From contig NC_060025.1 of assembly GCF_021134715.1 (NCBI RefSeq), positions 7,812,001-7,876,000 of the forward strand: 64,000 nt of DNA, given 5' to 3'. The position numbers were made by a program, and so were the translations under genes. The stretch's first letter is position 1, and every line of letters begins with the position of its first letter. Source of the DNA: Daphnia pulex (taxonomy: Eukaryota; Arthropoda; Branchiopoda; Diplostraca; Daphniidae). Shown piece after piece: positions 12,501 to 24,829 of this stretch. Under the pieces are notes generated by a model, which saw nothing but the letters and a program-made list of their open reading frames with translations, did no database searches and was not told where the DNA came from.

Positions 12501-15500
12501 TGCTAAATGGCTTATTACAGTTACGGGAATTGGCAAAGGCGACAACCGCAAAATAAAAATTGAATTCCCAGATTCGTACTTTGCAAATCGCAACCTTCAA
12601 TTGCGCGTTTAGTCTGTTCGTTTTTGTTTTTCTATCGATAATATGTTTTTCTTTCTCCCACGAATTAATCGTTTTGCTCTTCTATATAATAATGTAGGTC
12701 GTGAAGCGACTGCAGGGCAAGTACGGCGGCATGTACTCGGCCCAGAACGTCGTGCTGAGCGGAACCCACACGCATTCGGGACCGGGCGGCTATCTTCAGT
12801 ACGTTCTATTAATCATAACCAGCAAAGGATGGGTCCAGCAATCTTTTGATGCTCTTGTCGCTGGTATTGTTCAGGTATATCAAAACTATAACGGGATCGC
12901 CATCTGCGCACATTTCGTCTCAAATTTTTCCCTTGCCGTTTTAATTTATGACACGCGCGAAAGAGCGTCGATGAAGCTCACAACGAGAACGCCATGAGAG
13001 ATGCGCATATTTATTACGCCACAGATATTTTAGTCGACGCCAACATTAATCGCAGTCCATCGTCTTATTTGAACAATCCGGCATGGGAAAGAGCCAAGTG
13101 AGATTAAATTAAATGAACAGATATCCACCGGGAATTATAATTTCTAAATCGCCATCACAGGTACACGTACAACACGGACAAGGATATGGTCCAGCTGAAA
13201 TTCGTTTCGGTAGCGGATGGTGAACCAATTGGCGTTATCAACTGGTACGCTGTCCATCTCACCAGCATGAATAAAACCAATCAATACATTTCGTCGGACA
13301 ACAAAGGCTACGCTGGGTTATTATTCGAGACGAAAATCAACGGACCTGACATCATGCCAGGCAAAGTTCGTCATTATTTTGCTTTCCAATGTTTTTAAAT
13401 TCAATAAGTAATTCACGAGCGTCTGCGATGAGCACAGGGTCCGTTTGTAGCGGCTTTCGCCAGTACCAATCTTGGGGATGTGTCGCCCAACACGATGGGA
13501 GCCAAGTGCCTCGATACAGGACTCCCGTGTGATTTCGTGAGCTCTTCGTGCAACAACCGAACGCAGCTATGCATCGCCTTCGGACCCGGAAAAGACATGG
13601 TTGACAGCACCCGCATTATTGGAGATAAACAATTTCAAAAAGCTTGGGTAAACTCATTTGATATTTCCTTCAAACAACTCAAAAACCGCGACTAAATGTT
13701 TCCTCAATTTTATACATTTGAATTCACAGGAGATGTACAGCAAAGACAATTCCGAATTGGAACCGCTGGAAGGTCCCGTTCAGTTCGCCCATCAATTTGT
13801 TGACATGCCCAATTACAACGTTGAGGTCCAAGATCCCGTCAATGGGCCAACGACGGTAATAAGGAACTTTCAAGCCCTGGTCAATATTCGATCAACATTT
13901 AATTCCCCCTTTTTTTTAAATTCGATAAATCAGGTGAAACTGTGTTCGCCGGCTTTAGGCTACGCATTTGCTGCTGGATGCGTGGACGGAGCGGGTGCCT
14001 TCGATTTTACGCAGGGGACGACTTCCGGAAACGATTTCTGGAATTTAGTGGCAACCGCCTTGGTTGAGCCGAGCGAAGAAGTTCAGAAATGCCACGCTCC
14101 CAAGCCTGTTTTGCTTTCCACCGGAGAGGTTAGTACTTAGTAGTATGTGCTATCCTTTGTTAAACCTACTTAGAAAATTTAGTTATTGGAAAGGTAAAAC
14201 AAACAGTGCATCAGCTGATTCCTTGCTCCCGCCTAACTGGTTTGTTCTCGTACTGGTCACGCTAGCAAAGTATCCAAGTCACACACGAACGTCTTATTCG
14301 TCACGTATGCCACCGCTAGTCGCTCCACCTTGCGGGAGTTTTATTCTTCGTTACGATCTAGTTGCGAGTTCGCCCATATCACTTCTCTCTAGTTGTATAA
14401 CTATTGTAGCATGATATGAGTAACCTCGTTTCTTTTTCGTGGGATCTGTGGGAAGAAGTCAACGACGTTAAGTATACAACCGTACAGCCCCTTGTCTACA
14501 CGCTCTATGAGGGCGTTGCAGTAGGCTATAACGAACATAACGGTCCGGCGGTAGAATGTAGACACAATGCAATTCAAATTTCCCACGATAAATCGGTTGA
14601 AAAGTACGAATTTAATTCAAGTTGAATGAGCTGAAAGCAATACTAAAATTATTAACGAAACTTAATCTTCTGGAAAACTATTAAAAAACGTCAGATGTAT
14701 AAAGTGTTAGACTGATATGATTATACCTTCAATTCTAATTAAAACATTGCGTTTGTGTTTTGACCATAGATAACCTGGCCATATGCTTGGCATCCCAGCA
14801 TTGTGGAAACGCAGCTGTTTCGAATTGGGCAACTATTGATAGCGGCCGTTCCGGGTGAATTCACAACCATGGCAGGCAGGAGACTTCGTGAAGCTCTGAA
14901 TGCCGAAGCCGTTAACAGTGGTGGGCCATCAAATACTAAAACAGTCATCGCTGGACTCTCCAACGTGTACACTCATTACGTCACCACTTATGAGGAGTAC
15001 CAGGTATACCAAAAGAAAAAAGTTACTTGTTCCCATTTTTAAAAAAACTTCAATATAGCTAAACGTTTTATTCTATCCGAATGATAAAACAAATTTTTAG
15101 ATGCAACGGTACGAGGCCGGCTCCGTAATTTATGGCCCACATACTCTGTCCGCTCACCTGGATCAGTACAAGAAATTAACTCGGAGCATTTTTAAGGTAT
15201 TATATTGCTCACATAAAATTTGTGTCAAGAAAAAAAGGAACTTTCATAAATTGATGGCGATAATTATTAGAATGAAGTCGTGGACGCCGGGCCGATCCCA
15301 CCGTTTTTGCTGGACAATCAGATCTCCCTGGTATCTGGCGTCGTTTTCGATAGACCGGCCTTTGAGCACGAATTTGGCGACTGTCTTGTTCAACCGTACC
15401 CATTCGTGCGACCCAACGAGACTGTAACTGCGACATTCGTAAGAAATGAATTATTTACCTGTAACCGACAAATCATTTTCAGGTTTCTTATTTTATTAAT

Positions 15501-15974
15501 TATTAGGTTGCCGGCCATCCGCGTAACAATCTGATGCAGGAAGATACTTTCATGACTGTGGAAGCCAAGCAATCCGATAATAGTTGGAAAGTCATCCGAA
15601 CAGACGCTCATTTCGATACATTGTATACGCACGAGTTTAATGGTTGTATATTTTTTTATTGAGAACCGTTCCTAATTATCCATTTCTCAGCTTCTATTGG
15701 GAAAAAACGTCAGCTGTTGGACAGAGCGAAGCGCATCTACGCTGGATCGTTCCAGCCGACACTCCGGAAGGCCAATATCGCATTTCACACTATGGCTATT
15801 ACAAAAATATCGACGCTAAAGTCTTCCCTTACAACGGCACCACCCAGTCCTTCGAGGTAAGCCTAATCTAGTACCGTAAGAGGATGCGGCAACAAGATGC
15901 TTGTTTTGGTAGTATCCCGAAATATTACAGAATTCATTTTCTAATAACGGCAGGTTGCAGCTATGGCTGCATGA
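9579..15974 (+). CDS. CDase: Neutral ceramidase (CDase-1)
   Basis: Neutral ceramidase, a zinc amidase that cleaves ceramide to sphingosine and fatty acid; the signal peptide and absence of a mucin stalk suggest secretion. Exons: 9579-9701, 10080-10223, 12698-12874, 12964-13097, 13161-13365, 13438-13647, 13730-13855, 13934-14128, 14770-15003, 15101-15196, 15271-15438, 15507-15622, 15691-15856, 15954-15974, giving 704 residues, the usual length for arthropod ceramidases. Signal peptide MKFLAGFVIAFFANVCFA. SGTHTHSGPGG has zinc-site histidines at 113 and 115, and a further zinc-site histidine is His225. The catalytic hexapeptide GDVSPN has Ser277. The residue after His225 is Leu (NWYAVHLTSM), where I recall most relatives having Gly or Pro. 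Intron 2 is 2.5 kb, far longer than the rest. The last exon encodes only VAAMAA. Confidence 0.95.
11314..11332. repeat. GAA microsatellite
   Basis: Uninterrupted GAA repeats of about six units inside CDase-1 intron 2. Confidence 0.8.
12341..12355. repeat. AC microsatellite
   Basis: Short AC dinucleotide run followed by atatgt, inside CDase-1 intron 2. Confidence 0.8.
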
Positions 15975-18900
15975 GTGGCTCACCATCCGTTTCCTCTTCG
16001 AAAGAAATATTTTTTCGAATAACGAAGACGACACCTGCTTTATTTTTAAACTTTTGTTTAGGGACAACACTGTGGGTATATGGAAAATATACAGGGAATA
16101 TTCCACTTTCGAGAAAAATGAATGACCTAACAGGTTTTAAGTGAAATCTGGCGATGAACAGTTATCTCAATTTAGGAACTAACACACAATTGAACATTTA
16201 GGTTAACTCCTGTCCCTTTAGCACCATTTCTTCTCTAACCTCTCCATCCATACGTCGATGGCGCTGAAGATCTCGAACATTGTCGTCTAGAATTTTCCTT
16301 ATTCATCTACCGGGTTTTCTCGTGCGTTTTAGTCGAATTTGACAGAAGGGAAACTGAAATTACGCCGCAGGGAAATGTACTCGATTGAAATATTCGCAAA
16401 TAACGGACTCGGAAGAGGTGAAAGCTTCGTCCCAATTTCGTCTACCATTTTGTGAAACGCTTTTCTCAGGTGCGCCTTTAAAGTACGCGCGCGGCTGGGG
16501 TGAATGCTCTTTATGATCATAAATCATTCGGCAGGAAGTTCCCCGAGTGCATTGCAAATCCGCGCGTGCTGTTCAAGCTAATTTAATGTTGGAGGAGTTA
16601 CATCGTCATGGGAAATATTTTCAAACTTTCCCTTTAGGTTTGTCAAGGTGTTTTCACTTATTATCAGTCAAGATTTGGTACGCTGAACATTTTTCCCTTT
16701 TCTTCTGAATTTTCCCTTTTTATTAATTTAACTAGAAAGTGGTAGACACCTGAATTTGATAAGGAAATATGCTGGGATAGTCTGAATAGGTAAAATGTCT
16801 ACCTGGGGACGAAAATGTCTAAACTTTTTGTTGCTAGGGTGTTTTCTGTTTGGGTTTTTATTTTTAGGGGTCACTTTCCTTTGTTGTCGAGGCCTAGAAA
16901 ACAGAACATTGGAATTTTTCGAATGACCTTAGCCTATTTGAGGTCAAGTAGGGTAGGACCGGGTACGGCGGCAAATCAGAATCCGGTTTAACTGACATTT
17001 CCGGATGGGCATTCTACGTTTAAGGCAAATTTAGATCGACCATTTCGGGTGAAAGCGCTTCGTCCTACGTGCACTTACCCTATGCATTAGGGTCTTCAAC
17101 TCAGATACTTTCCTAATTGTGGAGAAACTGGGAAAAGAAATCGATCGAGAATCGGAAAGCGAAACATTTGCGCAATATAATGGCACCCGACGATTTCGAA
17201 AAAAAAAAATAAAAATAGTGCGACAAAAATAGCCCAATAACAACCGAAAATAACAATCGCTAGCCATGTTTAGTGAATAAATGCGATGCGAGATAATACC
17301 CGTATTTGGTAACGGACATGTTCTGACTCATTGACGGTCATGAAAAATTGAAGGAAACTCTTGCGGATTTATTCCACCCCTGAGCGCCGATGATTCTGTG
17401 TGTGCGTACAGATAAGTCAAGTCCTAATCCATTGCGGTTAACTTCTAACTGGACATCTTATATAGGCTTTTCACGCGTGAATTATAAGCGCGGACGAATG
17501 CGTCTGCTGGCAGCAGGTAGACTTTCTCTTTCGTTCAACAGACTCACGAAACATAGCCATAAACAAAGATGTCCCATCTTGATACTTTGCTGTGAGAACA
17601 TTTTCTTCCCCTTTTTCTTTTGTAACCAAGAACCTATAGCTGTTTTCTTTTTCTTTTGGTTACAAAACAAGTTATACACGAAAACTGTATGCGATGATGA
17701 AATTCGAGCGGTATCTTTGGTCAACGGATGGATGCGCTTCTGTCTGTACCGCCAGCATATGTTAGCTCGATTACAAGAGTGCTTTCGATTTCCCAATCAA
17801 CTTTTTATTATTCACTGTTGTTCTCTGCATGAGGAAAAACAGCAGAATAATTTGACTTTAGGACCTTGAGAGTTTTAGAAGATCTCGAACAAGTGTCGGT
17901 TAGAAACAAGTTTTGTAAAATTTGATTACAGGAATCTATTCTCAGCACATAATGGTTTGTGTGAGGAGAATACGCTGTACATTATTAAGTCAATTATATT
18001 CGTGGGCAATCAGAATGTCCTTTGGTTGAAATGATAGACAATTGCCGACAGTTGCTTCCGCGAGATCAACAATCAGAACTGCTGTTCTTTGACGTTTCGC
18101 GCTAGATTTATTTCGAATGCACTTAATTACATGTGATTATATTTGACATCGCAATTGAAATAATAATAGTTTTCTTCTTCGCATACATAGCAACAAGCAT
18201 AGCAAATTCTCCTTAAAGCTTTGAACAGGTTTCGTTGCACTCAACAATTTCTGCCAGTTTGAATTGATAATATGTTAAATAATGCACGCACCAAAGACGT
18301 CTAACTTCTAACTGGAATGTCTTTAACTTTTACGAGTTTCCTATACAAATACTGCATGAATCGAATCGAAAATCTATACTTCCCATTATTGATATTGTTA
18401 TTTATCTGGTGGAATTTTACATTGATCGGGTTTTACACTTTATCCGGTACCGGAAAGTTTCATAGATACTATAGTAGCGCTGTCTAGGAGTAACTTCTAT
18501 AACCCTATAGCTATATTTGAAAGGTAGATTTGCTTCGCAAAAAAAATGTCAAATTGTTTTTTGTTTTTTCAACAGATAAACAAAGTCTAGATTAAGATGC
18601 CTCTTTTAACGAGTTCGTATAACGTCGGTATGTCATTAGTCAACCGCAGCCACGAACGTAATTTTAGAGTTGGTGGTCACAACTTGGAACAAAGTATCAG
18701 GGACTCCAAATCTCTCACTGCAAAACCCAGTTTGACAAATTTTTATACGTGCGTGTGCAACTGTGCGTGTTTCAAATTTTTCGAGCTGTTCGTTAAAGCC
18801 TAGAAGAAAAGAGTAATCACACAAAGTGACGTGATGACGAAATTCCCTTGAAAAACAGGTTCCATTTCAGACTGTGCTGCGGTACAAGCGTGCGCACTTG

Positions 18901-19936
18901 ACTTACAGTGCAAGTGAGATTAGCTGAATACTAATCCAAACTTTAAAAAAATCAAAATTGAAGATATCCGAAGAGAATGTCAAGATGTCAAGAGCGCTGA
19001 CGGTGGAATCAGAGTGTTCCACCGACGTCAATGGTGTAAATCAAACAGTTCAATTAGGTCTAATCAAAATTTCGTAAAACGCTTGAATAAAAAGCCTTGA
19101 TAATCCATATCGAATCTCCCTTCCCTTATTTTATTTAGATTTTCTGAATTTGAATTGGTGTTCTGCTGTCATCTAGCGTTCAAATACTACACTTCGAAGT
19201 TTCTTTGTTTATTTTTTTAGCCCCAAATTATTCAAAACAAAATTCAAATTATTCAAACTTCTCCTTCATCTGAAGGTCCTTCAGATGGGTCGTTAAGTCA
19301 TGCGTTAAATTCCCGTGTTCCCTTTTGAATTTTTGGGCTCAGAAAATTTGGTTGCCAACCGATGTTATACCAGTGTACGTTAAACAAGATCTTACTAAAG
19401 TGGAAGACCAACCTTTTTTTTGCCCTTGAGATCGTCACGTACTACCAAACGAACCATTTCTTGCGGCGTCGTGCGGATGTGCAAACTCAACCTATGCTTC
19501 TCACTAAAGTTATTAGCTCCGCCCGAAAAATATTAGCGCTCAATTTCAAATCGGAATTGACTTTTGATGTCCTTGACATCACTCCCTTGAAACCTAATAA
19601 TTCAAAACACCGATTTGTTTTCCGTAGCAAAGAGGAGGCTCCGGTGTGGCGGCAGGCCCCTCTTGGCCCTATACAATTTTCTAGCTGCACTTTGCTTGAA
19701 GTGTTTAAAGTCAAAATATTTTCAAATTTGATTGTTTATCACAGTTGTGAGGTACAAAACAAGCCTAAGCTGTAGTCGTCCTACAAACGAGTTATTTTTA
19801 AAAAATCTGGCTAAGTCAACAAAAAGACAACAGAAAACAGTTCCAGCCAACCGTCTATAGCACAGGAATAATCGTACCCCGTACTATGTCACGATTGATA
19901 ATCAATAACGCCACCCAATAGAAGGGAGAATAGAGA

Positions 19937-20170
19937 AACATTTTCCCTACCTTTGAGCCTGGGAAATACAGCCAGACATCCACAAGTGCTCCATCCGCAG
20001 AAGTTGAATCCAGCAGGCGGGATAGGGAAAAGGATCTCAGACTCGTGAATACACCCACACTCACATGGGCGTACACGAGATTTAAAGAAAGGGGGGGGGG
20101 GAGAGAGAAGAGATCCGTAGCTCGTCCGATATCGGTAGTTTCTCCAATAAAACAAAGATGCTGTTTATCT
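19937..20170 (-). pseudogene. Decayed exon-like segment (left copy)
   Basis: On the minus strand this segment resembles 44287-44493 on the plus strand. Both share GTCTGGCTGTATTTCCCAG exactly (19959-19977 here). Both share the peptide pattern CECxCIHE..PIPP..FxFC. Here the frame is broken by a two-base loss after FNFC and by a long C run, so it looks like a degenerate copy. It begins after an acceptor-like tttatttag and ends at a donor-like GTAGGG. The parent gene or element is not recognised. Confidence 0.45.
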
Positions 20171-20383
20171 AAATAAAAAAATTATAAATTTGGTTACGAA
20201 AATTATTTATACAGAAACAACAAATAAGGAAAAGTGAAGCAGTGAGTCTCATGAGAATGAGACAGACCCTAATTGTTAACAAACAAGAGAATTTAAGGTT
20301 TCCGTGTAAAATATCAACTTATCAAGTAGGTCACAGGTTATTTAAGTAATGAAAATAATTACCCAGGCAATGATACTGGGCTT

Positions 20384-20611
20384 GTGGGTGATGAGAGTTT
20401 GATCTCAGCACAAGAAAAACTTGCATATCTCGTGGTTATTATGGGTGACTCTGCTCAGTCTGCTGGCCTCAAATCTGCACAAAAGAAAGGGTTACATAGT
20501 GCAAAACAAACTGCCATGCATCGACAGGGGGCTTACATGAGAAAAGCGAACCAGGAACTAACATTTTACACATTAAGAACAGGTTCAACTATTCTATTTC
20601 AGCTCCCATAA
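20384..20611 (+). other. Unrecognised open frame (Ser/Ala/Gln-rich)
   Basis: A frame of about 75 codons with a more coding-like base composition than its surroundings; it begins at a GTG and no clear start or splice site is present. It contains spaced SAQ motifs (ISAQEK, DSAQSAG, KSAQKK). It may be an exon or a transposon-derived fragment; no family was recognised. Confidence 0.2.
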
Positions 20612-21192
20612 TCATTACATTTGTAGTCTTAGTTTCAGCAAGGGGTATCTATTAGGAGATTCTTTAAAGAGACGCGACCAGAGTTGACACGATGACCACA
20701 TTTTTGTAATTTAATTTGTTTTCGAAACTTGAATAAACAAAACAAAAAAGCAGACGACACTAGCCTTTTAGATATCGATAAATAAAAATCAAAACAAACA
20801 AAGCGATTTTTTTTTCTAGTGCCCTACATGTTGGCAGTTGTATGAATTATGAAATTACTTTTTGTCGACCAGATTTTAAAAAAAAAATTATTATTTACTA
20901 AATCGTAGGAAGTCTCATTCGAAGAGAAGACTCAAGATTGTTTGTTTCACGCACACACATAGCCAAAAAAAAGAAGGAAAACGCCGCTGGAAGTAAAAGG
21001 CGGGACTTGTAAAGACTGAAACCTGTTTTAAACGCATATTTTACTGGTTGTCTCACGAGTAAGAGTGCAGTTGACCGCCGACTGAAATCGACTAAACTTG
21101 GCTTCATTGTGTGTCCTCCAACGAAACTAAAATCGACTAAAACAGTTGAAGTGGAATTTGCATATCTGTGAAAATTTTGTTCACCAATCACC

Positions 21193-23771
21193 ATGTGTAT
21201 TTTGCCCTGTTTAACTGTGCTTCTCTTTTTGCAATTAAATGTCGTCCTCGGTGAAATGTTCACTGCCTTGGCAGACTTGGAAGGACTCGTCGTAACAGAG
21301 TTGGAGCTTGTAAAGCAACTTGATACTTACATCCAGGAAGAAGAGAACAAACTGAAACTTTTGAGAGGGTAGGTAGATTACACAACCCTTTCTTCTCATT
21401 AATTATGCAACTCATCTGTTTTGATAAATTACAAAAGACACATGGAAGAATTCGAAAACATGTATCAGGAAGCCAGTGCAGATGTTTCAAAATACTTGGC
21501 CAACCCAGTCAATGCTTATTTACTTGTCAAAAGCCTGACGTCAGATTGGAAGAAGATTGAAGGGGTCATGTCCCAAAATTTTGGCTCTGGTTTGTTGGAT
21601 CCATACGATATGTTGGCCTTCAACTTATTTTAATCAATTCTTTTTGTGTAGCCTTTCTCAAAAACATTACTCAACACCGTAGCGATTTGCGTTTCCCATC
21701 GGATGAGGATTTGAATGGAGCAGCAGTTGCCCTTATGAGACTCCAAGATACTTATAAACTAGACACTCACGCTCTGGCCAAAGGGGAGCTGTTGGGGAAA
21801 AAATATTCTCGTCAGCTTACCGGTAATCAAAATTTGTAATAACCAGGTGCATAACTTTCATTGTGTCAATATTTGTACAGCTGGAGATTGCTGGGAACTT
21901 GGTCGGCAATCGTACAACAACGGCGATCACTATCACACGGTTCTGTGGATGGCAGAAGCTTTAAACAAGTGGGACGACGAATCAAATAAAACTGTCGCTC
22001 GAGAAGATATTCTCGATTACTTGTCGTTTTCCACATTTAAACAAGGTAAGATAAAAATGGGTTTTTCATTTGATTTAACTAACTCATTATTTATTTGATA
22101 ACCAATTTAGGTAATGTCAAGGAAGCCTTACAGTTGACTAATGAACTGCTTCAGATTGTTCCGTACCATCAACGCGCCATTGGAAATAAAAAACATTACG
22201 AAGACGTCCTTCGTAAAGAGGGAATCTTGTTACCGATTGGTCCACCTAATGGAGAAGGTGAAAGGTAAGTCGAACCTTTTTTTTTAATTCTATTCCGATG
22301 GCCTTCGACTGTTTATTTTTTTTACAGGGCGGAAGAGATGATCCTGACTAAACCATTTAATACTGCCAATCTAAAGTTAAAGAAACCTATCGATAATTTA
22401 GAGGAAAGAGATAAATACGAAAAGCTCTGCAGGTATTGAATTTTCTTTCATATTATTTTTAACTTTTTCCAAATTCAGGTTTTTGTTGACTAATGTTTTA
22501 ACAGAGGAGAAAAGTTGATGGATCCTAAAATCGAAGGCCGTCTCCGATGTCGCTACGTCACCAATAACATGCCATTCTTTTTCATTCAACCCATCAAGAT
22601 GGAGGAGGCATTACTGAAACCGAGGATAGTCGTCTATCACGATGTTATGTCCGATGACGAAATTGAAACTGTCAAGAAAATGGCCAAGCCCAGGGTAGGG
22701 TGAAATATTTATGCCTTAAACAATTCCTTGCATAATAACCTTATAAATTTTTGGGATAATAGTTTAAACGCGCCACTATTCGGAATAGCAAAACCGGAGA
22801 GCTCGAACCGGCGAATTATCGGATCTCAAAATCTGCCTGGTTGAAAAGTGAAGAACACGATTACATATTTAAGGTTAGTGAATTGCAAAGTCAATTATCG
22901 GGCAACGAAATATTGCATTTCAGCGTGTTTCTTACAGGTGACTCGCCGTGTTGGCGATATCACCGGACTTGACATGTCAACAGCTGAAGACCTCCAAGTT
23001 GTCAATTACGGCATTGGCGGGCATTATGAACCTCATTTTGATTACGCCAGAGTAAGCGCCTTTATCCAATTATAATTATTTAACACGGAAGCAGCAAATA
23101 AAATTGTATTTGTGCGTGTTTTACTGTGTGACGATTTGTCTGCTGAAGTCATCGGAAAACATGTCAATCCAATGACTCGGTTACTGGCAATCGTATCTCG
23201 ACACACATGATAGCTGTTGCTTGAACTGTAAGTTTTATCAGTTGTTCTTAATTATTGATTTAATTTGTCTTATATGTTCCGTGCCCTTTTCCTCTGTGTC
23301 GATAGACAGAGACAGCCGAAGCCTTTAAAGAACTCGGATGGGGTAATCGTATCGCTACTTGGCTATTCTACGTGAGTAATTATTTTAAAATTCTACTGCT
23401 TTGCACTCGTTTATAAATCCGCGCAGTTAATTAGAAATTTTGAAAATGTTGTCGACAGATGAGCGACGTTGAGGCCGGTGGTGCGACTGTCTTCCCCCCA
23501 ACTGGCGCAGCTGTATGGCCTAGGAAAGGAAGCGCTGCCTTTTGGTACAACTTGTATCCAAATGGTAAAGGTAACGAGTTGACTCGTCATGCCGCTTGTC
23601 CAGTCCTTTCTGGATCTAAATGGGGTAAGGAATTTTTGAACTTACGAAATCCAAATACCAAACTAATTGTTACTATTTTATTCATCCATTTCAGTTTCTA
23701 ACAGATGGATTCACGAACATAGGCAGGAATTCCGTCGCCCTTGTGGTTTAACATTTGACGCCGAAATGTAA
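21193..23771 (+). CDS. P4HA: Prolyl 4-hydroxylase alpha subunit (P4H-B)
   Basis: Second P4H alpha paralogue, 548 residues. Exons: 21193-21368, 21438-21589, 21652-21822, 21881-22045, 22111-22264, 22328-22432, 22505-22694, 22763-22873, 22938-23051, 23306-23371, 23459-23624, 23695-23771. Signal peptide MCILPCLTVLLFLQLNVVLG. The TPR region is CWELGRQSYNNGDHYHTVLW. Catalytic residues are His441, Asp443, His512 and Lys522. Exon 5 is 12 bases longer than in A, C and E, adding residues in the linker between peptide-binding and catalytic domains. Intron 9 contains a decayed copy of alternative exon 10a. The ATG follows ttcaccaatcacc and no acceptor is obvious just before it, unlike the other paralogues. 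ATTAAA at 23786-23791 may be the poly(A) signal. Confidence 0.95.
23149..23227 (+). pseudogene. P4HA: Fossil exon 10a in P4H-B intron 9
   Basis: This aligns with P4H-A exon 10a (core here GACTCGGTTACTGGCAATCG versus GACTCGGCACTGGCAATCG, a one-base insertion). The upstream tctgctgaag acceptor and the GTAAGT donor are both kept. Read in the phase of exon 9 it gives SSENMSIQ and then TGA. At 79 bases it is no longer a multiple of three, so including it would truncate the protein before the distal iron ligand. Confidence 0.8.
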
Positions 23772-23791
23772 AATTGTCTTTGATCATTAAA

Positions 23792-24829
23792 TCTTTTGTT
23801 TCGCTAATGTAATAACATTTTAGTGACTTTTGAAATGTTCTCTTCAATATTGAATAATTGACTAACATTTTTGCTTAATTTCTCTTCCCTCAAGTGCAAT
23901 ACAAATTGTTTATATTTGAAATACCCTGCGGTTTACATGTTTTGTTATTTTAGGGCCAAATGTTATATCGATCTGACGATTAGGGAAGTAACGGACACAC
24001 CAGGTGTTGTCTATTGTTCACCTGACTTTTAAAATCTATAAACTAACAGCCGTTTCTACATCCGATCCTTCCATCCTTATATACGCATATTTTATTTCAT
24101 GATAAAAAAATTCTGACGATTGTGTCAGATAACTTGAAGAAAGTCCTTTTATAGTCTTCGTTTCAAGCTGACAAGTTTCTGCAAGATTGATCTCACAGAG
24201 CTCAAGGACTCGATAGTCCAAAAAGTCAATGACTTCTGATGCCTTGAAGCAATAAAAGAATGAGAAAAACTGGGAGAACAAAAGAACTCTTAATCGGTTT
24301 CATTTTGAGAATCAGGCAAAGTTACAGTATATGAATACCATCATACCATATGCGCTCTTCTGGCAAGTTCAACGTTATCCATTTAATATTTTCTACGGAA
24401 AAAAATTCCTTACCACGAATTTAAGGAAATAAAACGTTTCCCAGATTAAAAGAAGTGGCCATTTATTGTCACGCTAATCTGGTTCACGTAATTATAAAGG
24501 TGTACACCACACAGCACGCTCCCACCACAAACCAATTTTACGTTTGGAGCGCACCGCGGGTTTTTCCCTGTTTTGGCATCAATAATACGATTATAAATGA
24601 TGGGTTCTGAAATTTGTGGTTCGTTATCTTTTTCTTTAAAATAAAGTATAGGTTGCAGAACCCAATTTACTTTACGTCTAAAATGACTACCACAGGCGAG
24701 TGGACTTTAAATGAAATCAAACGTATACACGCGGGCGCTGTAAATGGACATAGCCCTTTTTGGCCAGTGCTCTTGGTAATGACCTTGATGGTTCTTGAGT
24801 CCGTTTGTGTTGCGTGAACGCACCTTTAA
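23792..24829. other. Intergenic region between P4H-B and P4H-C
   Basis: AT-rich, with no confident gene. A 44-codon frame at 24683-24817 starts with ATG and ends in a hydrophobic stretch (FWPVLLVMTLMVLESVCVA). It lies upstream of the presumed P4H-C TATA box and has no other support. Confidence 0.5.

Larger units (their letters stand above)
10224..12697 (+). other. Long intron 2 of CDase-1
   Basis: A 2474-base intron in a gene whose other introns are mostly under 400 bases; the equivalent CDase-2 intron is 651 bases. It holds microsatellites (GAA at about 11314-11332, CT near 11740, AC at 12341-12355) and short chance reading frames on both strands. No transposase, terminal repeats or paralogous exon was recognised. 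Confidence 0.7.
15975..21192. other. Intergenic region between CDase-1 and P4H-B
   Basis: About 5.2 kb with no convincing gene. Frames such as 17390-17869 and 19362-19775 show no domain, good start context or splice support. Exceptions listed separately are an exon-like segment at 19937-20170 (minus) and a Ser/Ala/Gln-rich frame at 20384-20611. Just upstream of P4H-B the 11-mer AATCGACTAAA occurs at 21086-21096 and 21131-21141, which may be a promoter element or 5' UTR repeat. Confidence 0.55.

Noticed and set aside
15931..15974. Alternative acceptor at 15930 for the last CDase-1 exon, giving a longer C-terminus
   Set aside because: The acceptor at 15953 matches the CDase-2 last exon (ctaataacag, then a short tail and stop), so the short end was chosen.
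17390..17869. A 159-codon plus-strand frame in the CDase-1/P4H-B spacer
   Set aside because: No domain or splice support, rich in Phe and Cys from T-rich DNA, and overlapped by a similar frame on the other strand.
19362..19775. A 137-codon plus-strand frame
   Set aside because: Composition and the overlapping minus-strand frame look like chance; no family features or splice structure.
20092..20101. A run of G (C on the minus strand) as a possible assembly artefact
   Set aside because: It lies in the decayed exon-like segment and could equally be a true homopolymer; it cannot be judged without reads.
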